Source of the DNA: CALXCT01 sp964422185
Lineage (GTDB): Bacteria; Bacillota; Clostridia; Oscillospirales; Oscillospiraceae
Length of the DNA stretch: 39,947 nucleotides
Direction of reading: 5' to 3'
NCBI GenBank assembly: GCA_964422185.1
Contig: CAYRAG010000013.1
Span: 1-39,947 of the forward strand
Shown here piece after piece: positions 25,182 to 33,557 of the stretch. The position numbers and the translations under genes are program-made. The notes beneath the pieces were generated by a model that saw nothing but the letters and a program-made list of their open reading frames with translations, searched no databases and was not told the DNA's origin. Numbering within the stretch: the first letter of the stretch is position 1; every line of letters starts with the position of its first letter.

Positions 25182-25224
25182 AGCGGGGGCGCGGCGGTCT
25201 TTCTCAGGCTGCCGCGCCCCCGCT
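25182..25224. terminator. Terminator between hsp20 and ftsH, used by ftsH
   Basis: A perfect 14-bp stem (AGCGGGGGCGCGGC with GCCGCGCCCCCGCT) lies 30 bases beyond the ftsH stop. On the plus strand it is followed by GGGTTTTT and on the minus strand by TTTCC, so it may work in both directions. Confidence 0.8.
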
Positions 25225-25254
25225 GGGTTTTTGATCATGGAGAAAGTTGCCCCA

Positions 25255-27423
25255 TCAGTCCGGTTTCGGGCCATCCTCCCGGGGCTCCGGCGCTTTCCCG
25301 GCAATCTCGCCCAGCGGGATGGCCTGGTTCGGATCCGGCGTGCCGGCCGGCCCGCTGACGGTGTAGCTGTCTTTCGCGCCCGCACCGGCGTTCCCGTCCA
25401 TGGACATCTCCCGGGTGGAGGCATACGCGTCGTCTACCAGGGCGGGATCCCGGCCCTCGATGATGGCCACCATCTCGCCGCCGGTGATGGTCTCTTTCTC
25501 CAGAAGATAGGCGACCACCTTGTGCATGTCGTCCAGGTTTTCCTTCAGCACCTCCACAGCCTCCTGGTAGCACACATCCAGGATGGCCTTTACCGCCTTG
25601 TCCATGGCGGCGGCGGTGTCCTGTGCGCAGTCCAGGCCGTAGCCGCCGTCCAGATACTGGTTGCGGACGGAGGCCAGGGCCATCATGCCGAACTCCTCGC
25701 TCATGCCGAACATGGCCACCATGTTCCTGGCGATGTTCGTGGCCTCCTGGATATCCTGGGAGGCGCCGTTGGTCATGGTGTGCAGGACGACCTCTTCCGC
25801 GGCGCGGCCGCCCATGGAGACGGCGATCTTGGCCATGAGTTCGTCTTTCGTGCGCAGGTTGGTCTTATCCTCCTCGGGCATGAGCAGGGTGTAGCCCAGA
25901 CTGCCCTCGGTGTGGGGGACGATGGTGATCTTCTGCACGGGCTCGGCGTTCTTCTGCTTGTACGCGACCATGGCGTGGCCGACCTCGTGGTAGGCCACCA
26001 GCCTCTTCTCAAACTCGGTGAGCACCGAGTTTTTCTTCTCGCTGCCGGCGATGACAAACTCAAAGGAGGCCAGCAGATCCTCCTGGGTGACCATTTTCCG
26101 GCCGTGCCGGACGGCGCGCAGGGCGGCCTCGTTGACCAGATTGGCCAGATCGGCGCCCACAGTGCCGGCAGTGGCGAGGGCGATCTTCTTCAGATCCACA
26201 TCCTCCGCCAGCTTGATCTTCCTGGTGTGAACCTGGAGCGTGGCCAGGCGGCCGGCCAGGTTGGGCCGGTCTATGGTGATGCGGCGGTCAAAACGGCCGG
26301 GGCGCAGCAGCGCCTTGTCCAGCACCTCGGGGCGGTTGGTGGCGCCCAGGACGATAACGCCCTTGCTGGGGTCAAAGCCGTCCAGCTCCGCCAGCAGCTG
26401 GTTCAGGGTCTGCTCGCGCTCGTCGTTGCCGCCCATGCGGTTGTCGCGGGATTTGCCGATGGTGTCGATCTCGTCGATGAAGATGATGCAGGGGGCCATC
26501 TTGGCGGCCTCCTTGAACAGGTCGCGGACACGGGACGCGCCCACGCCCACGAACATCTCCACGAAGTCAGAGCCGCTGATGGAGAAGAACGGCACGCCCG
26601 CCTCGCCCGCCACAGCTTTGGCCAGCAGGGTCTTGCCGGTGCCCGGCGGCCCCACCAGCAGGGCGCCCTTGGGCAGTTTGGCGCCGATCTCGGTGTACTT
26701 GCCGGGGTTGTGGAGGATATCGATGATCTCCTGCAGCGACTCCTTTGCCTCATCCTGGCCGGCCACATCGGCGAAAGTGACGCCGGTGGATTTCTCCACA
26801 TAGACCTTGGCGTTCGCCTTGCCGACCCCGCCGATTCCGCCGGCGCCGCCCATCCTGTTGCCGATGCCGCGGAACAGGAGAATCATCAGGCCCACCATCA
26901 GCAGCATGGGGATGATGTAGCTGAGAAGCAGGTTCATCAGGTAGGAATTCTCCTGGTTGGGGGAATCCGTGAGCACATTGTGGGCGCGGAGCGTGGTCAT
27001 GAGCTCCGGATCCTCCTGGGTCAGCGGCGTGACCACGAACGAGGTGGTCTGGTTGGTCCGGGTCTCCAGCATGTTGAACAGGGGATCCTGCCCGTCGCCC
27101 TCCTGGGGGGCGCTCTCCACCCGCTCCACGATGGTGTAGAGCTCCTCGGAGGTCTCCGCCTCCTCGTTGATCTCCAGGGCATACTCATCCTTGAGGAGAA
27201 CCGTGTACTCCGAGGATCCCATACTGACCGAGTGGATATAGTCTTTCTCCACCCACTCGTAGAACATGCTGTAGGGAACCCGGATCACATTGGAGTTGCG
27301 CATGGATGAGGTGAAAAAGTTGAACGCGATGACAATAATAAAGGCCCAGAACAGCATGGTGAAAATTCCCATGGGTTTGCGGCCGTTCCCGTTCTTATTG
27401 TTCCCGTTTTTCTTCGGATCCAA
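25255..27423 (-). CDS. ftsH: ATP-dependent zinc metalloprotease FtsH
   Basis: The 722-residue membrane-anchored AAA+ protease degrades membrane and regulatory proteins. Two membrane helices (about residues 20-41 and 165-187) flank an extracytoplasmic domain. The AAA module has Walker A G258-PPGTGK-T265, Walker B IIFIDEID and the second region of homology GATNRPEVLDKALLRPGRFDR. The zinc motif is H479-E-V-G-H483, with the third ligand Asp in GASQDIQEATNIA. A Pro/Gly-rich, acidic C-terminal tail of about 60 residues follows. The start is a TTG at 27423 with AGGAGGT 7 bases before it; the ATG at 27372 would have no ribosome site. Expression may be attenuated in the leader. Confidence 0.96.
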   Translation of the reverse strand: MDPKKNGNNKNGNGRKPMGIFTMLFWAFIIVIAFNFFTSSMRNSNVIRVPYSMFYEWVEKDYIHSVSMGSSEYTVLLKDEYALEINEEAETSEELYTIVERVESAPQEGDGQDPLFNMLETRTNQTTSFVVTPLTQEDPELMTTLRAHNVLTDSPNQENSYLMNLLLSYIIPMLLMVGLMILLFRGIGNRMGGAGGIGGVGKANAKVYVEKSTGVTFADVAGQDEAKESLQEIIDILHNPGKYTEIGAKLPKGALLVGPPGTGKTLLAKAVAGEAGVPFFSISGSDFVEMFVGVGASRVRDLFKEAAKMAPCIIFIDEIDTIGKSRDNRMGGNDEREQTLNQLLAELDGFDPSKGVIVLGATNRPEVLDKALLRPGRFDRRITIDRPNLAGRLATLQVHTRKIKLAEDVDLKKIALATAGTVGADLANLVNEAALRAVRHGRKMVTQEDLLASFEFVIAGSEKKNSVLTEFEKRLVAYHEVGHAMVAYKQKNAEPVQKITIVPHTEGSLGYTLLMPEEDKTNLRTKDELMAKIAVSMGGRAAEEVVLHTMTNGASQDIQEATNIARNMVAMFGMSEEFGMMALASVRNQYLDGGYGLDCAQDTAAAMDKAVKAILDVCYQEAVEVLKENLDDMHKVVAYLLEKETITGGEMVAIIEGRDPALVDDAYASTREMSMDGNAGAGAKDSYTVSGPAGTPDPNQAIPLGEIAGKAPEPREDGPKPD

Positions 27424-27560
27424 AGTGAAATACCTCCTGCCGGCGGGACGCCGAGATATCAAATCGGTATGGGACGCCGCGGAAAACCGTGCGTCCCGGA
27501 GGAAAAAACATTCCAGGAAAGCGGGCGGAAAAGTGCCCGATACGCCGGGAAAAACAACAA

Positions 27561-27583
27561 TTCCCGGCAGAACCTGCCGGGAA
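27561..27583 (-). promoter_or_regulatory. Terminator-like hairpin in the ftsH leader (possible attenuator)
   Basis: On the minus strand a perfect 10-bp stem (TTCCCGGCAG with CTGCCGGGAA) and a three-base loop are followed by TTGTTGTTTTT. The hairpin lies between the ftsH promoter and the gene, with no other gene upstream on this strand, so it can only stop the ftsH transcript early. An AACCTG just upstream can pair with the CAGGTT inside the hairpin, which would disrupt it. Confidence 0.7.
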
Positions 27584-27617
27584 TCGCACAGGTTGCACCC
27601 GGTGGAAGATTTCAACC

Positions 27618-27646
27618 ATGATACCATAACTTTTTCGGAAACACAA
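27618..27646 (-). promoter_or_regulatory. Promoter of ftsH
   Basis: On the minus strand TTGTGT (27641-27646) and TATCAT (27618-27623) are 17 bases apart. The leader to ftsH is about 190 bases. Confidence 0.6.
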
Positions 27647-27715
27647 GGAATGGAAAAAACAATCTGTAAACTTTCTGAAAAGGAACCGCCGCCCCGCCGG
27701 GGCCCGGCCGGGGTC

Positions 27716-27744
27716 TTGAAAAAAGGCGGGCGGTATAGTAGAAT
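27716..27744 (+). promoter_or_regulatory. Promoter of thiI-cinA
   Basis: TTGAAA (27716-27721) and TAGAAT (27739-27744) are 17 bases apart. The leader to thiI is about 160 bases; I see no riboswitch in it. Confidence 0.65.
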
Positions 27745-27913
27745 ATGTACCCGCCGGGACACGGCGGATCGCGGAGCGCCGGGAGGCCTGAGTGCGCCCT
27801 GTTTCGCGGTTCAGACGCCTTCAGGCAACGGCATACACCGCAGGCGGTTAGAAGGGAGGGCCGGCTCTCCTCCTGCCCCGCAGGGGGAGCGGGTTCCCGG
27901 GCCGGAAAAGCCA

Positions 27914-29086
27914 ATGAACGAAATGATTCTGCTCAAACTGGGCGAGATGGTGCTCAAGGGCCTGAACCGCCACAGTTTTGAGGATAAACTCCACGCGAAT
28001 CTGCTGCGCAGGCTGCGCCCGTTCGGCAGCTTCCGCGTCTACACCCGGCAGTCCACCACCTATGTGGAGCCGGAGGACGACAACTGCGACATGGAGGGCG
28101 CCCTGGACGCGGTGAAACATGTGTTCGGCGTGGTGGGCGTGTCTCTGGCGCGCCCCTGTGAAAAGGACAAAGACGCCATGGTGGAGGCGGCGAAAGCCTA
28201 CCTGGGGGATCGCCTGCTGGCCGCGGAGAGTTTCAAGGTGGAGTCCAAACGGGCGGATAAGACCTTCCCCATGACCTCCGTCCAGCTCAGCCAGTATGTG
28301 GGCGGGGAGCTCCACGACGCGTTTCCGCACCTGAGAGTGGATGTGCACCACCCGGAGCTGACCGTGTATCTGGAGGTGCGGGACTTCTCCGCCTATGTCC
28401 ACGCGAACCCGGAGCCGGGCGCGGGCGGCCTGCCCGTGGGGATCAACGGCAGAGCGGTCTCCCTGCTGTCCGGGGGAATCGACTCCCCGGTGGCGTCCTG
28501 GATGATCGCCAAGCGCGGGGTCGCCCTGGATATGGTGCACTTCTTCAGCTACCCCTACACCTCCCCGGAGGCGAAGGACAAGGTGCTGGAGCTGGCGCGT
28601 CTGCTGACCCCCTGGACGGGGCGGCTCACCGTGCATGTGGTGCCGTTCACGGCGATCCAGGAGGAACTGCGCCGCTCCTGCCCGGAGGAGATGTTCACCA
28701 TCGTCATGCGCCGCTTCATGGTGCGCATCGCCTGCGCGGTGGCCCGGCGCATCGGCGCGAAAGCGCTGGTTACCGGCGAGTGCCTGGGCCAGGTGGCCAG
28801 CCAGACCATGGAGGCCATGCACACCACCGGCCTGGTGGCGGACCGGCCCATCCTGCGCCCGTGCGTGGGGATGGACAAGGAGGAGATCATCACCGTCGCC
28901 CGGAAGATCGGCACTTTCGAGACCTCCATCCTGCCGTATGAGGACTGCTGCACCGTGTTCACCCCCAGGCATCCCCGCCTGCGGCCGCAGCCGGAGGAGG
29001 CGGAGGCCGCGGAGGCCGGCCTGGATATCGACCGGATGGTTCGGGAGGCCGTGGAGGGCATTGAGCGGGTGAAGATCGACCTGTGA
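27914..29086 (+). CDS. thiI: tRNA 4-thiouridine synthase ThiI
   Basis: The 390-residue enzyme adenylates U8 of tRNA for sulfur transfer and can also serve thiamine thiazole synthesis. The N-terminal ferredoxin-like part (LLKLGEMVLKGLNRHSFE) and a THUMP domain (to about 165) precede the PP-loop ATPase, with S186-GGIDSPVAS, then CLGQVASQTMEAM and the conserved Cys of YEDCCTVFTPRHP. The C-terminal rhodanese domain of E. coli ThiI is absent, as in most Firmicutes. The ATG at 27914 is set by family alignment; the ribosome site is weak (GGAAAAG). No NifS-type sulfurtransferase gene, its usual partner, is next to it. cinA follows after 40 bases. Confidence 0.95.
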   Translation: MNEMILLKLGEMVLKGLNRHSFEDKLHANLLRRLRPFGSFRVYTRQSTTYVEPEDDNCDMEGALDAVKHVFGVVGVSLARPCEKDKDAMVEAAKAYLGDRLLAAESFKVESKRADKTFPMTSVQLSQYVGGELHDAFPHLRVDVHHPELTVYLEVRDFSAYVHANPEPGAGGLPVGINGRAVSLLSGGIDSPVASWMIAKRGVALDMVHFFSYPYTSPEAKDKVLELARLLTPWTGRLTVHVVPFTAIQEELRRSCPEEMFTIVMRRFMVRIACAVARRIGAKALVTGECLGQVASQTMEAMHTTGLVADRPILRPCVGMDKEEIITVARKIGTFETSILPYEDCCTVFTPRHPRLRPQPEEAEAAEAGLDIDRMVREAVEGIERVKIDL

Positions 29087-29126
29087 CCGCACGGCCCGGG
29101 TGCCGGAACCAAAGGAGGTTTTACCC

Positions 29127-30392
29127 ATGCCCCATACCGCGGAGCTCATCGCGGTGGGAACCGAGCTGCTGCTGGGTTCCATCGCCAATACGGACGCCCG
29201 GGACATCTCCCGGGAGCTGTCCGCCATCGGCATCAATGTCTATTATCATACCGTGGTGGGAGACAACCCTCAGAGGCTGGAGGCCGCGGTCAATACCGCC
29301 CGGGGAAGGGCGGACATTATCATCACCACGGGCGGCCTGGGCCCCACCTGCGACGATCTGACCAAGCAGACCCTCGCGAAGTGCTTCGGGAAGAAGCTGG
29401 TCTTCGACCCGCACAGCATGGATCGCATTGTGGACTATTTCCAGCGTCTGAAAGGCCGCAAACTGACGAAGAACAACGAGCAGCAGGCGTGGCTGCCGGA
29501 GGGCTGCACGGTGTTTGACAACGACTGGGGCACCGCCCCGGGCTGCGCGTTTGAGGCGGACGGGATCCATGTGGTGATGCTGCCCGGCCCGCCCAGCGAG
29601 TGCCGCCCCATGTTTCACGAGAAAGCGGTTCCCTATCTGAAAGCGCTGGGGGAGGGCGCCATCGTCTCCCGGACGCTGAAGCTGTTCGGCACCGGGGAGT
29701 CCATGGTGGAGGCGCAGCTCCGGGACAGGATGAACGCCATGACCAACCCCACGCTGGCGCCCTACGCCAAGGAGGGCGAGGTGGAGCTGAGGATGACCGC
29801 CAGGGCGGACACGGAGGAAGAGGCAGAGGCCATGCTGGATCCCGTGGAGGCGGATCTGCGGGGGATGTTCGGCAGACTGGTGTACGGCACGGATGTGTCC
29901 TCCCTGGAGGAGGTTGTCCTGAATCTGCTCAGGGAGAGGGATCTCACCATCAGCACGGCGGAATCCTGCACGGGCGGCCTGGCGGCAAAGCGGCTGACCG
30001 ATCTGCCCGGCGCGTCCCAGGTGTTCCGGGGCGGCGTGGTGTCCTACACCGATGAGGTCAAGGCCGAAGTGCTGGGCGTGCCGCAGGCGCTGCTGGATCA
30101 GCACGGCGCGGTGTCCGCCCCGGTCGCCGCGGCCATGGCGGAGGGCGCGCGCCGGATCACCGGCAGCGATCTGGCGGTCTCCACCACAGGCGTGGCCGGC
30201 CCGGATCCGGACGACAGGGGCAATGAGGTGGGCCTGGTCTTCGTGGCGCTGGCCGCGGAGGACGGCACTTTTGTCAAGGAGTGCCACCTGGGCGGCACCC
30301 GGGCCCGGATCCGGATCTCGGCGGCGAGCACCGCCCTGAATCTGGCCAGACTGTGGCTGCAGGGTCTTCCGCTGGAGGGCGGAGACCGGTAG
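29127..30392 (+). CDS. cinA: CinA: competence/damage-inducible protein with nicotinamide-nucleotide amidase domain
   Basis: The 421-residue two-domain protein has an N-terminal molybdopterin-binding-like domain (AELIAVGTELLLGSIANTDA, then TTGGLGPTCDDLTK) that in relatives acts as ADP-ribose or CoA pyrophosphatase. The C-terminal PncC domain deamidates NMN to NaMN in pyridine nucleotide salvage; it contains AESCTGGLAAKRLTD (278-292), GGVVSYTDEVKAEVLGV and STTGVAGPDPDD. An AAAGGAGG site precedes the ATG at 29127. In Firmicutes cinA often precedes recA, but here a small acidic gene follows. It is probably co-transcribed with thiI. Confidence 0.95.
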   Translation: MPHTAELIAVGTELLLGSIANTDARDISRELSAIGINVYYHTVVGDNPQRLEAAVNTARGRADIIITTGGLGPTCDDLTKQTLAKCFGKKLVFDPHSMDRIVDYFQRLKGRKLTKNNEQQAWLPEGCTVFDNDWGTAPGCAFEADGIHVVMLPGPPSECRPMFHEKAVPYLKALGEGAIVSRTLKLFGTGESMVEAQLRDRMNAMTNPTLAPYAKEGEVELRMTARADTEEEAEAMLDPVEADLRGMFGRLVYGTDVSSLEEVVLNLLRERDLTISTAESCTGGLAAKRLTDLPGASQVFRGGVVSYTDEVKAEVLGVPQALLDQHGAVSAPVAAAMAEGARRITGSDLAVSTTGVAGPDPDDRGNEVGLVFVALAAEDGTFVKECHLGGTRARIRISAASTALNLARLWLQGLPLEGGDR

Positions 30393-30438
30393 CGCGGCCC
30401 GAACGGAAAAGGCCGGGCGTTTCTGCCCGGATTGGATC

Positions 30439-30467
30439 TTGCGGCGCGGCGGCTTTTGCGGTATCCT
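30439..30467 (+). promoter_or_regulatory. Possible promoter of the small acidic gene
   Basis: TTGCGG (30439-30444) and TATCCT (30462-30467) are 17 bases apart, after a small hairpin (CCGGGC/GCCCGG near 30413-30431) that may end the cinA transcript. The match to consensus is moderate. Confidence 0.45.
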
Positions 30468-30536
30468 TGTCTCAGGAGACCGGGAGTGCCCGAAGAAGAG
30501 CCAGAACGCAGCACAATGAAAAGGAGAGGATCTGCC

Positions 30537-30686
30537 ATGACCACGAAAGAGGCCATCAAGGAGCTTCAGAACATCAAGAACTACTGTACTGCCAGCGCCC
30601 TTCCCGCGGTGGATTACGCCATCGCCATCCTGACGGAAAAGCTGGAGGAAGAGGGCGAAGAGGCGGAGGAAGAACCGGAAGCGTAA
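30537..30686 (+). CDS. Small acidic hypothetical protein (49 residues)
   Basis: The product has an amphipathic helical N-terminal part (MTTKEAIKELQNIKNYC, then ALPAVDYAIAILTEKL) and a Glu-rich tail (EEEGEEAEEEPEA). It has an AAGGAGAGG ribosome site 7 bases before the ATG, a possible promoter and a clear terminator nine bases after its stop, so I treat it as a real gene. I do not recognise a characterised family. The pattern resembles short helical proteins found beside phage-type genes, but nothing phage-like is adjacent. Function unknown. Confidence 0.72.
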   Translation: MTTKEAIKELQNIKNYCTASALPAVDYAIAILTEKLEEEGEEAEEEPEA

Positions 30687-30694
30687 GAAAAGGA

Positions 30695-30726
30695 AGAGAG
30701 TCCCGGAGACCCGGGGCTCTCTTTTT
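30695..30726 (+). terminator. Terminator of the small acidic gene
   Basis: An 11-bp stem with one G-T pair (GAGAGTCCCGG with CCGGGGCTCTC) and an AGAC loop is followed by TTTTTC. Confidence 0.88.
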
Positions 30727-30779
30727 CTACGCCTGCCGGCGCCTTTCGCGGACGCGGGATGTCCGGTTCGCACATTTTA

Positions 30780-30808
30780 TTGACAAGGGGCGGCGGCGGT
30801 GATAATAT
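30780..30808 (+). promoter_or_regulatory. Promoter of the lysine riboswitch transcript
   Basis: A perfect TTGACA (30780-30785) and TAATAT (30803-30808) are 17 bases apart; the riboswitch begins 7 bases after the -10 box. Confidence 0.85.
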
Positions 30809-30814
30809 GCCACC

Positions 30815-30979
30815 GATGATAGAGGCGCGGAAACCATCAGTACCTCTCGCGCAAGGCAAGGCGGCCGCGGGAGGGGGAAAGGGGTGACCGCCGAAGCGGG
30901 ATCGGAACGCCTGAGCCGGCCCGCTGGGACGCACGGAGAATATCCTGCGGACTGTCACAGCCTGTGGAGAGCTATCATT
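30815..30979 (+). ncRNA. Lysine riboswitch (L box)
   Basis: The closing helix P1 pairs GATGATAG (30815-30822) with CTATCATT (30972-30979). Inside are the conserved L-box elements in order: AGAGGCGCG, the ATCAGTA segment, GGGAAAGGGGTGACCGCCGA followed by AGCG, GCTGGGACG, and GGACTGTCACAG followed by TGTGGAGAGCTATC. A terminator follows at 31000. Binding of lysine is expected to end transcription before the transporter gene. Confidence 0.93.
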
Positions 30980-30999
30980 GAGGAACGGTGATATCCGCC

Positions 31000-31038
31000 A
31001 TCCCATGGGCTCTCCGCCGGAACCCGTGGGATTTTTTC
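31000..31038 (+). terminator. Expression-platform terminator of the lysine riboswitch
   Basis: A 10-bp stem with one G-T pair (ATCCCATGGG with CCCGTGGGAT) is followed by TTTTTTCC. It lies 20 bases after the aptamer and 49 bases before the transporter start. Confidence 0.9.
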
Positions 31039-31086
31039 CTGCTTTTCGCATCTGCGTCTGCGAAAGAAGAAGGAGGAGAAACAAAC

Positions 31087-32646
31087 ATGTTGTACGCAAC
31101 CGTATGGGCACTGCTGCCGCCTGTCATCGCCATCGCGCTGGCGCTGATTACCAAGGAGGTCTATTCCTCCCTGTTTATCGGGATCCTGGTGGGCGGCCTG
31201 TTGTACGCAGTACCCGGCGCGACAGGCATCGGTGCCGCCTTTGAGGGCACCCTGACCCATGTGTTCGAGGACGGCATCATCTCGGTTCTGGCGGACACCT
31301 ATAACATGGGTATTCTGGTGTTCCTGGTCATTCTGGGCGTCATCGTGTGCCTGATGAACAAGGCCGGCGGCTCCGCGGCGTTCGGCCGCTGGGCGGCGAA
31401 GAACATCAAGACCCGCGTGGGCGCCCAGCTGGCGACCGTGGTGCTGGGCGTGCTGATTTTCATCGACGACTATTTCAACTGCCTGACCGTGGGCTCCGTC
31501 ATGCGCCCCCTTACGGATAAGCACCGCGTCTCCCGCGCCAAGCTGGCGTATCTGATCGACGCCACCGCCGCGCCCGTGTGCATTATCGCCCCGGTGAGCT
31601 CGTGGGCCGCCGCTGTGGCCAGCTACGCCGCGGACGGCCAGGGCCTGATGCTGTTCATCCGGGCCATTCCCTACAACTTCTACGCGCTGTTCACCATCGT
31701 GATGATGGTCTCCATGATCCTGATGAAAGTGGAGTTCGGCCCGATGGCCCGCTATGAGCGCAACGCCCAGGAGACCGGGGATCTGTTCTCCGGCAACAAC
31801 CCCTATGTGGGGGTGGAGGACGACGCCCGGGAGACCAAGGGCACCGTCATCGACCTGGTGCTGCCCATCGCGGTGCTGATCGCCGCCTGCATCGTCGGCA
31901 TGCTCTACTCCGGCAACTTCTTTGTGCCGGGGGACGAGGCGTACATGAATGTCGTCACCGCGTTCTCGAACTCGGATGCCTCCGTCGGCCTGGTGCTGGG
32001 CTCCGCGGTGGGTCTGGTCGTGACCCTGATCTTCTATCTGTGCCGCAGAGTCCTGACTTTCCATGAGATGATGGACTGCCTGCCCGAGGGCTTCAAGTCC
32101 ATGGTTCCCGCGATTTTGATCCTGACTTTCGCCTGGACGCTGAAGACCATGACCGACTCCCTGGGCGCGGCGGAGTTCGTGGAAGGCGTGGTCAAGGGTT
32201 CCGCGAGCGCGTTCCAGATGTTCCTGCCCGCCCTGGTCTTCCTGGTCGGCTGCCTGCTGGCGTTCGCCACCGGCACCAGCTGGGGCACTTTCGGCATCCT
32301 CATCCCCATCACCCAGGGCGTGTTCCCGCCGGACAACCCCCTGTCCATCATCTGCATCTCCGCCTGCATGGCGGGCGCGGTCTGCGGCGACCACTGCTCC
32401 CCCATCTCCGACACCACCATCATGGCTTCCGCCGGCGCCCAGTGCGACCATGTGAGCCATGTGTCCACGCAGCTGCCGTACGCCATCTCCTGCGCGGCCA
32501 TCGCCTTTGTGTGCTACATCCTGGCCGGCGTGCTCGCCTCGGCGGGAGCGCCCGGCATCATCATGCTGCCCGTCGGCATTCTGATTACCATCGGCTTTGT
32601 GGCCGTGATGAAGAAGCACCAGGCGAAGATCGCCGCGGCCGCGTGA
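31087..32646 (+). CDS. lysW: NhaC-family Na+/H+ antiporter-like carrier, predicted lysine transporter
   Basis: The 519-residue integral membrane protein has about 11-12 hydrophobic segments. Family signatures are visible: IFIDDYFNCLTVGSVMRPLTD, AYLIDATAAPVCIIAPVSSW and ATGTSWGTFGILIPI, followed by GAVCGDHCSPISDTTIMAS. The ATG at 31087 lies behind GAAGGAGGAG; the longer open frame starts within the riboswitch terminator region. The protein family alone would suggest cation/proton or amino-acid exchange. The lysine riboswitch directly upstream points to lysine uptake, as proposed for LysW carriers of this superfamily in Firmicutes. The substrate is inferred from regulation, not seen in the protein. 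It forms a single-gene unit. Confidence 0.9.
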   Translation: MLYATVWALLPPVIAIALALITKEVYSSLFIGILVGGLLYAVPGATGIGAAFEGTLTHVFEDGIISVLADTYNMGILVFLVILGVIVCLMNKAGGSAAFGRWAAKNIKTRVGAQLATVVLGVLIFIDDYFNCLTVGSVMRPLTDKHRVSRAKLAYLIDATAAPVCIIAPVSSWAAAVASYAADGQGLMLFIRAIPYNFYALFTIVMMVSMILMKVEFGPMARYERNAQETGDLFSGNNPYVGVEDDARETKGTVIDLVLPIAVLIAACIVGMLYSGNFFVPGDEAYMNVVTAFSNSDASVGLVLGSAVGLVVTLIFYLCRRVLTFHEMMDCLPEGFKSMVPAILILTFAWTLKTMTDSLGAAEFVEGVVKGSASAFQMFLPALVFLVGCLLAFATGTSWGTFGILIPITQGVFPPDNPLSIICISACMAGAVCGDHCSPISDTTIMASAGAQCDHVSHVSTQLPYAISCAAIAFVCYILAGVLASAGAPGIIMLPVGILITIGFVAVMKKHQAKIAAAA

Positions 32647-32682
32647 GGCCGGAGTTCTGAACCATCTGTTTTGTGCAACGAT

Positions 32683-32714
32683 AAACGGAGGATCGCAAAC
32701 GCGATCCTCCGTTT
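32683..32714. terminator. Bidirectional terminator between lysW and the esterase
   Basis: A perfect 14-bp stem (AAACGGAGGATCGC with GCGATCCTCCGTTT) with a four-base loop lies between converging genes, 3 bases past the esterase stop. Confidence 0.88.
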
Positions 32715-32717
32715 GAG

Positions 32718-33557
32718 TTACCCTGGCAGTTCGCCGTCCAGTTTCCTCAGCCAGCTGACGCACAGGGGGTGCCAGGCCGCCGCCCGGGCGTCGTGGTGCG
32801 CCTCATCCCGGGCGCAGTCCGGGGTGGCCAGACCCATGGCGTGGGGGCCGTGCTGGAACACATGCAGGTCAAAGGGAACCCCCTCCGCCCGGAGCGCCTG
32901 CGCATACCGCAGCGTATTCTCCATGGGCACGGAGCCATCCTCCCAGGTGCACCACAGAAACGCGGGCGGATTGGCGGAGGTGACACTGGTCTCCAGAGAC
33001 AGTTTCACCAGGCTGCTGGAGCGCCAGTCATCCCCCAGCAGGTTGGCGAAAGTGGAGCCCTCCGCGGACGCGGCGGCGGAGATGACGGGATAGCACAGCA
33101 CGGCGGCGTCCGGCCGGACATCGGTGGGCGCCAGGCCCAGACTGTCCGGAATCAGGGGGTCGCACCACAGGTTGGACAGGCAGCCGGCCAGGTGCCCCCC
33201 GGCGGAGAACCCGCACACGGCGATGCGGTGGGGGCTGATACGGTACCGGGCGGCGTTTTTGCGCAGAAAGGCCATGGCCGCGGCCGCCTCAAAAAAGGAC
33301 TCCGGCCAGCGGTGCGGCGCCACGCTGTATTCCAGGACAAACGCCTGCATTCCCGCGGCGAGGAACGCCAGCGCCACCGGCTCCCCCTCGGCGGGCGCGA
33401 CCACACTGTACCCGCCCCCGGGGAGAATCAGCACCCCCCAGCGCTCCCGTTCGTCCGCGACACTGCCGACCGGATCCCGGGTACAGGCGGTGAGCACGGC
33501 GGAGCTGCCGGCGAGATCGGGGTGGATATCGCGAAGCGCAATGGACTCATGGAGCAT
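32718..33557 (-). CDS. Alpha/beta-hydrolase esterase (acetyl-esterase/BD-FAE type)
   Basis: The 279-residue cytoplasmic serine hydrolase has an oxyanion-hole motif GGGYS (LILPGGGYSVVAP), a nucleophile elbow G-F-S118-A-G-G, an acidic residue in the TWEDGSVPMENTLRYA segment (the usual Asp before VPxENS) and the catalytic His in HGPHAMGLA. This matches the BD-FAE/xylan acetylesterase group (COG0657-like), which deacetylates plant sugars or short esters. There is no signal peptide, so it would act on imported substrates. The ATG at 33557 follows AGGAGGG. A TATACT box lies just upstream of the ribosome site on this strand, but its -35 match is poor. It stands alone. Confidence 0.9.
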   Translation of the reverse strand: MLHESIALRDIHPDLAGSSAVLTACTRDPVGSVADERERWGVLILPGGGYSVVAPAEGEPVALAFLAAGMQAFVLEYSVAPHRWPESFFEAAAAMAFLRKNAARYRISPHRIAVCGFSAGGHLAGCLSNLWCDPLIPDSLGLAPTDVRPDAAVLCYPVISAAASAEGSTFANLLGDDWRSSSLVKLSLETSVTSANPPAFLWCTWEDGSVPMENTLRYAQALRAEGVPFDLHVFQHGPHAMGLATPDCARDEAHHDARAAAWHPLCVSWLRKLDGELPG

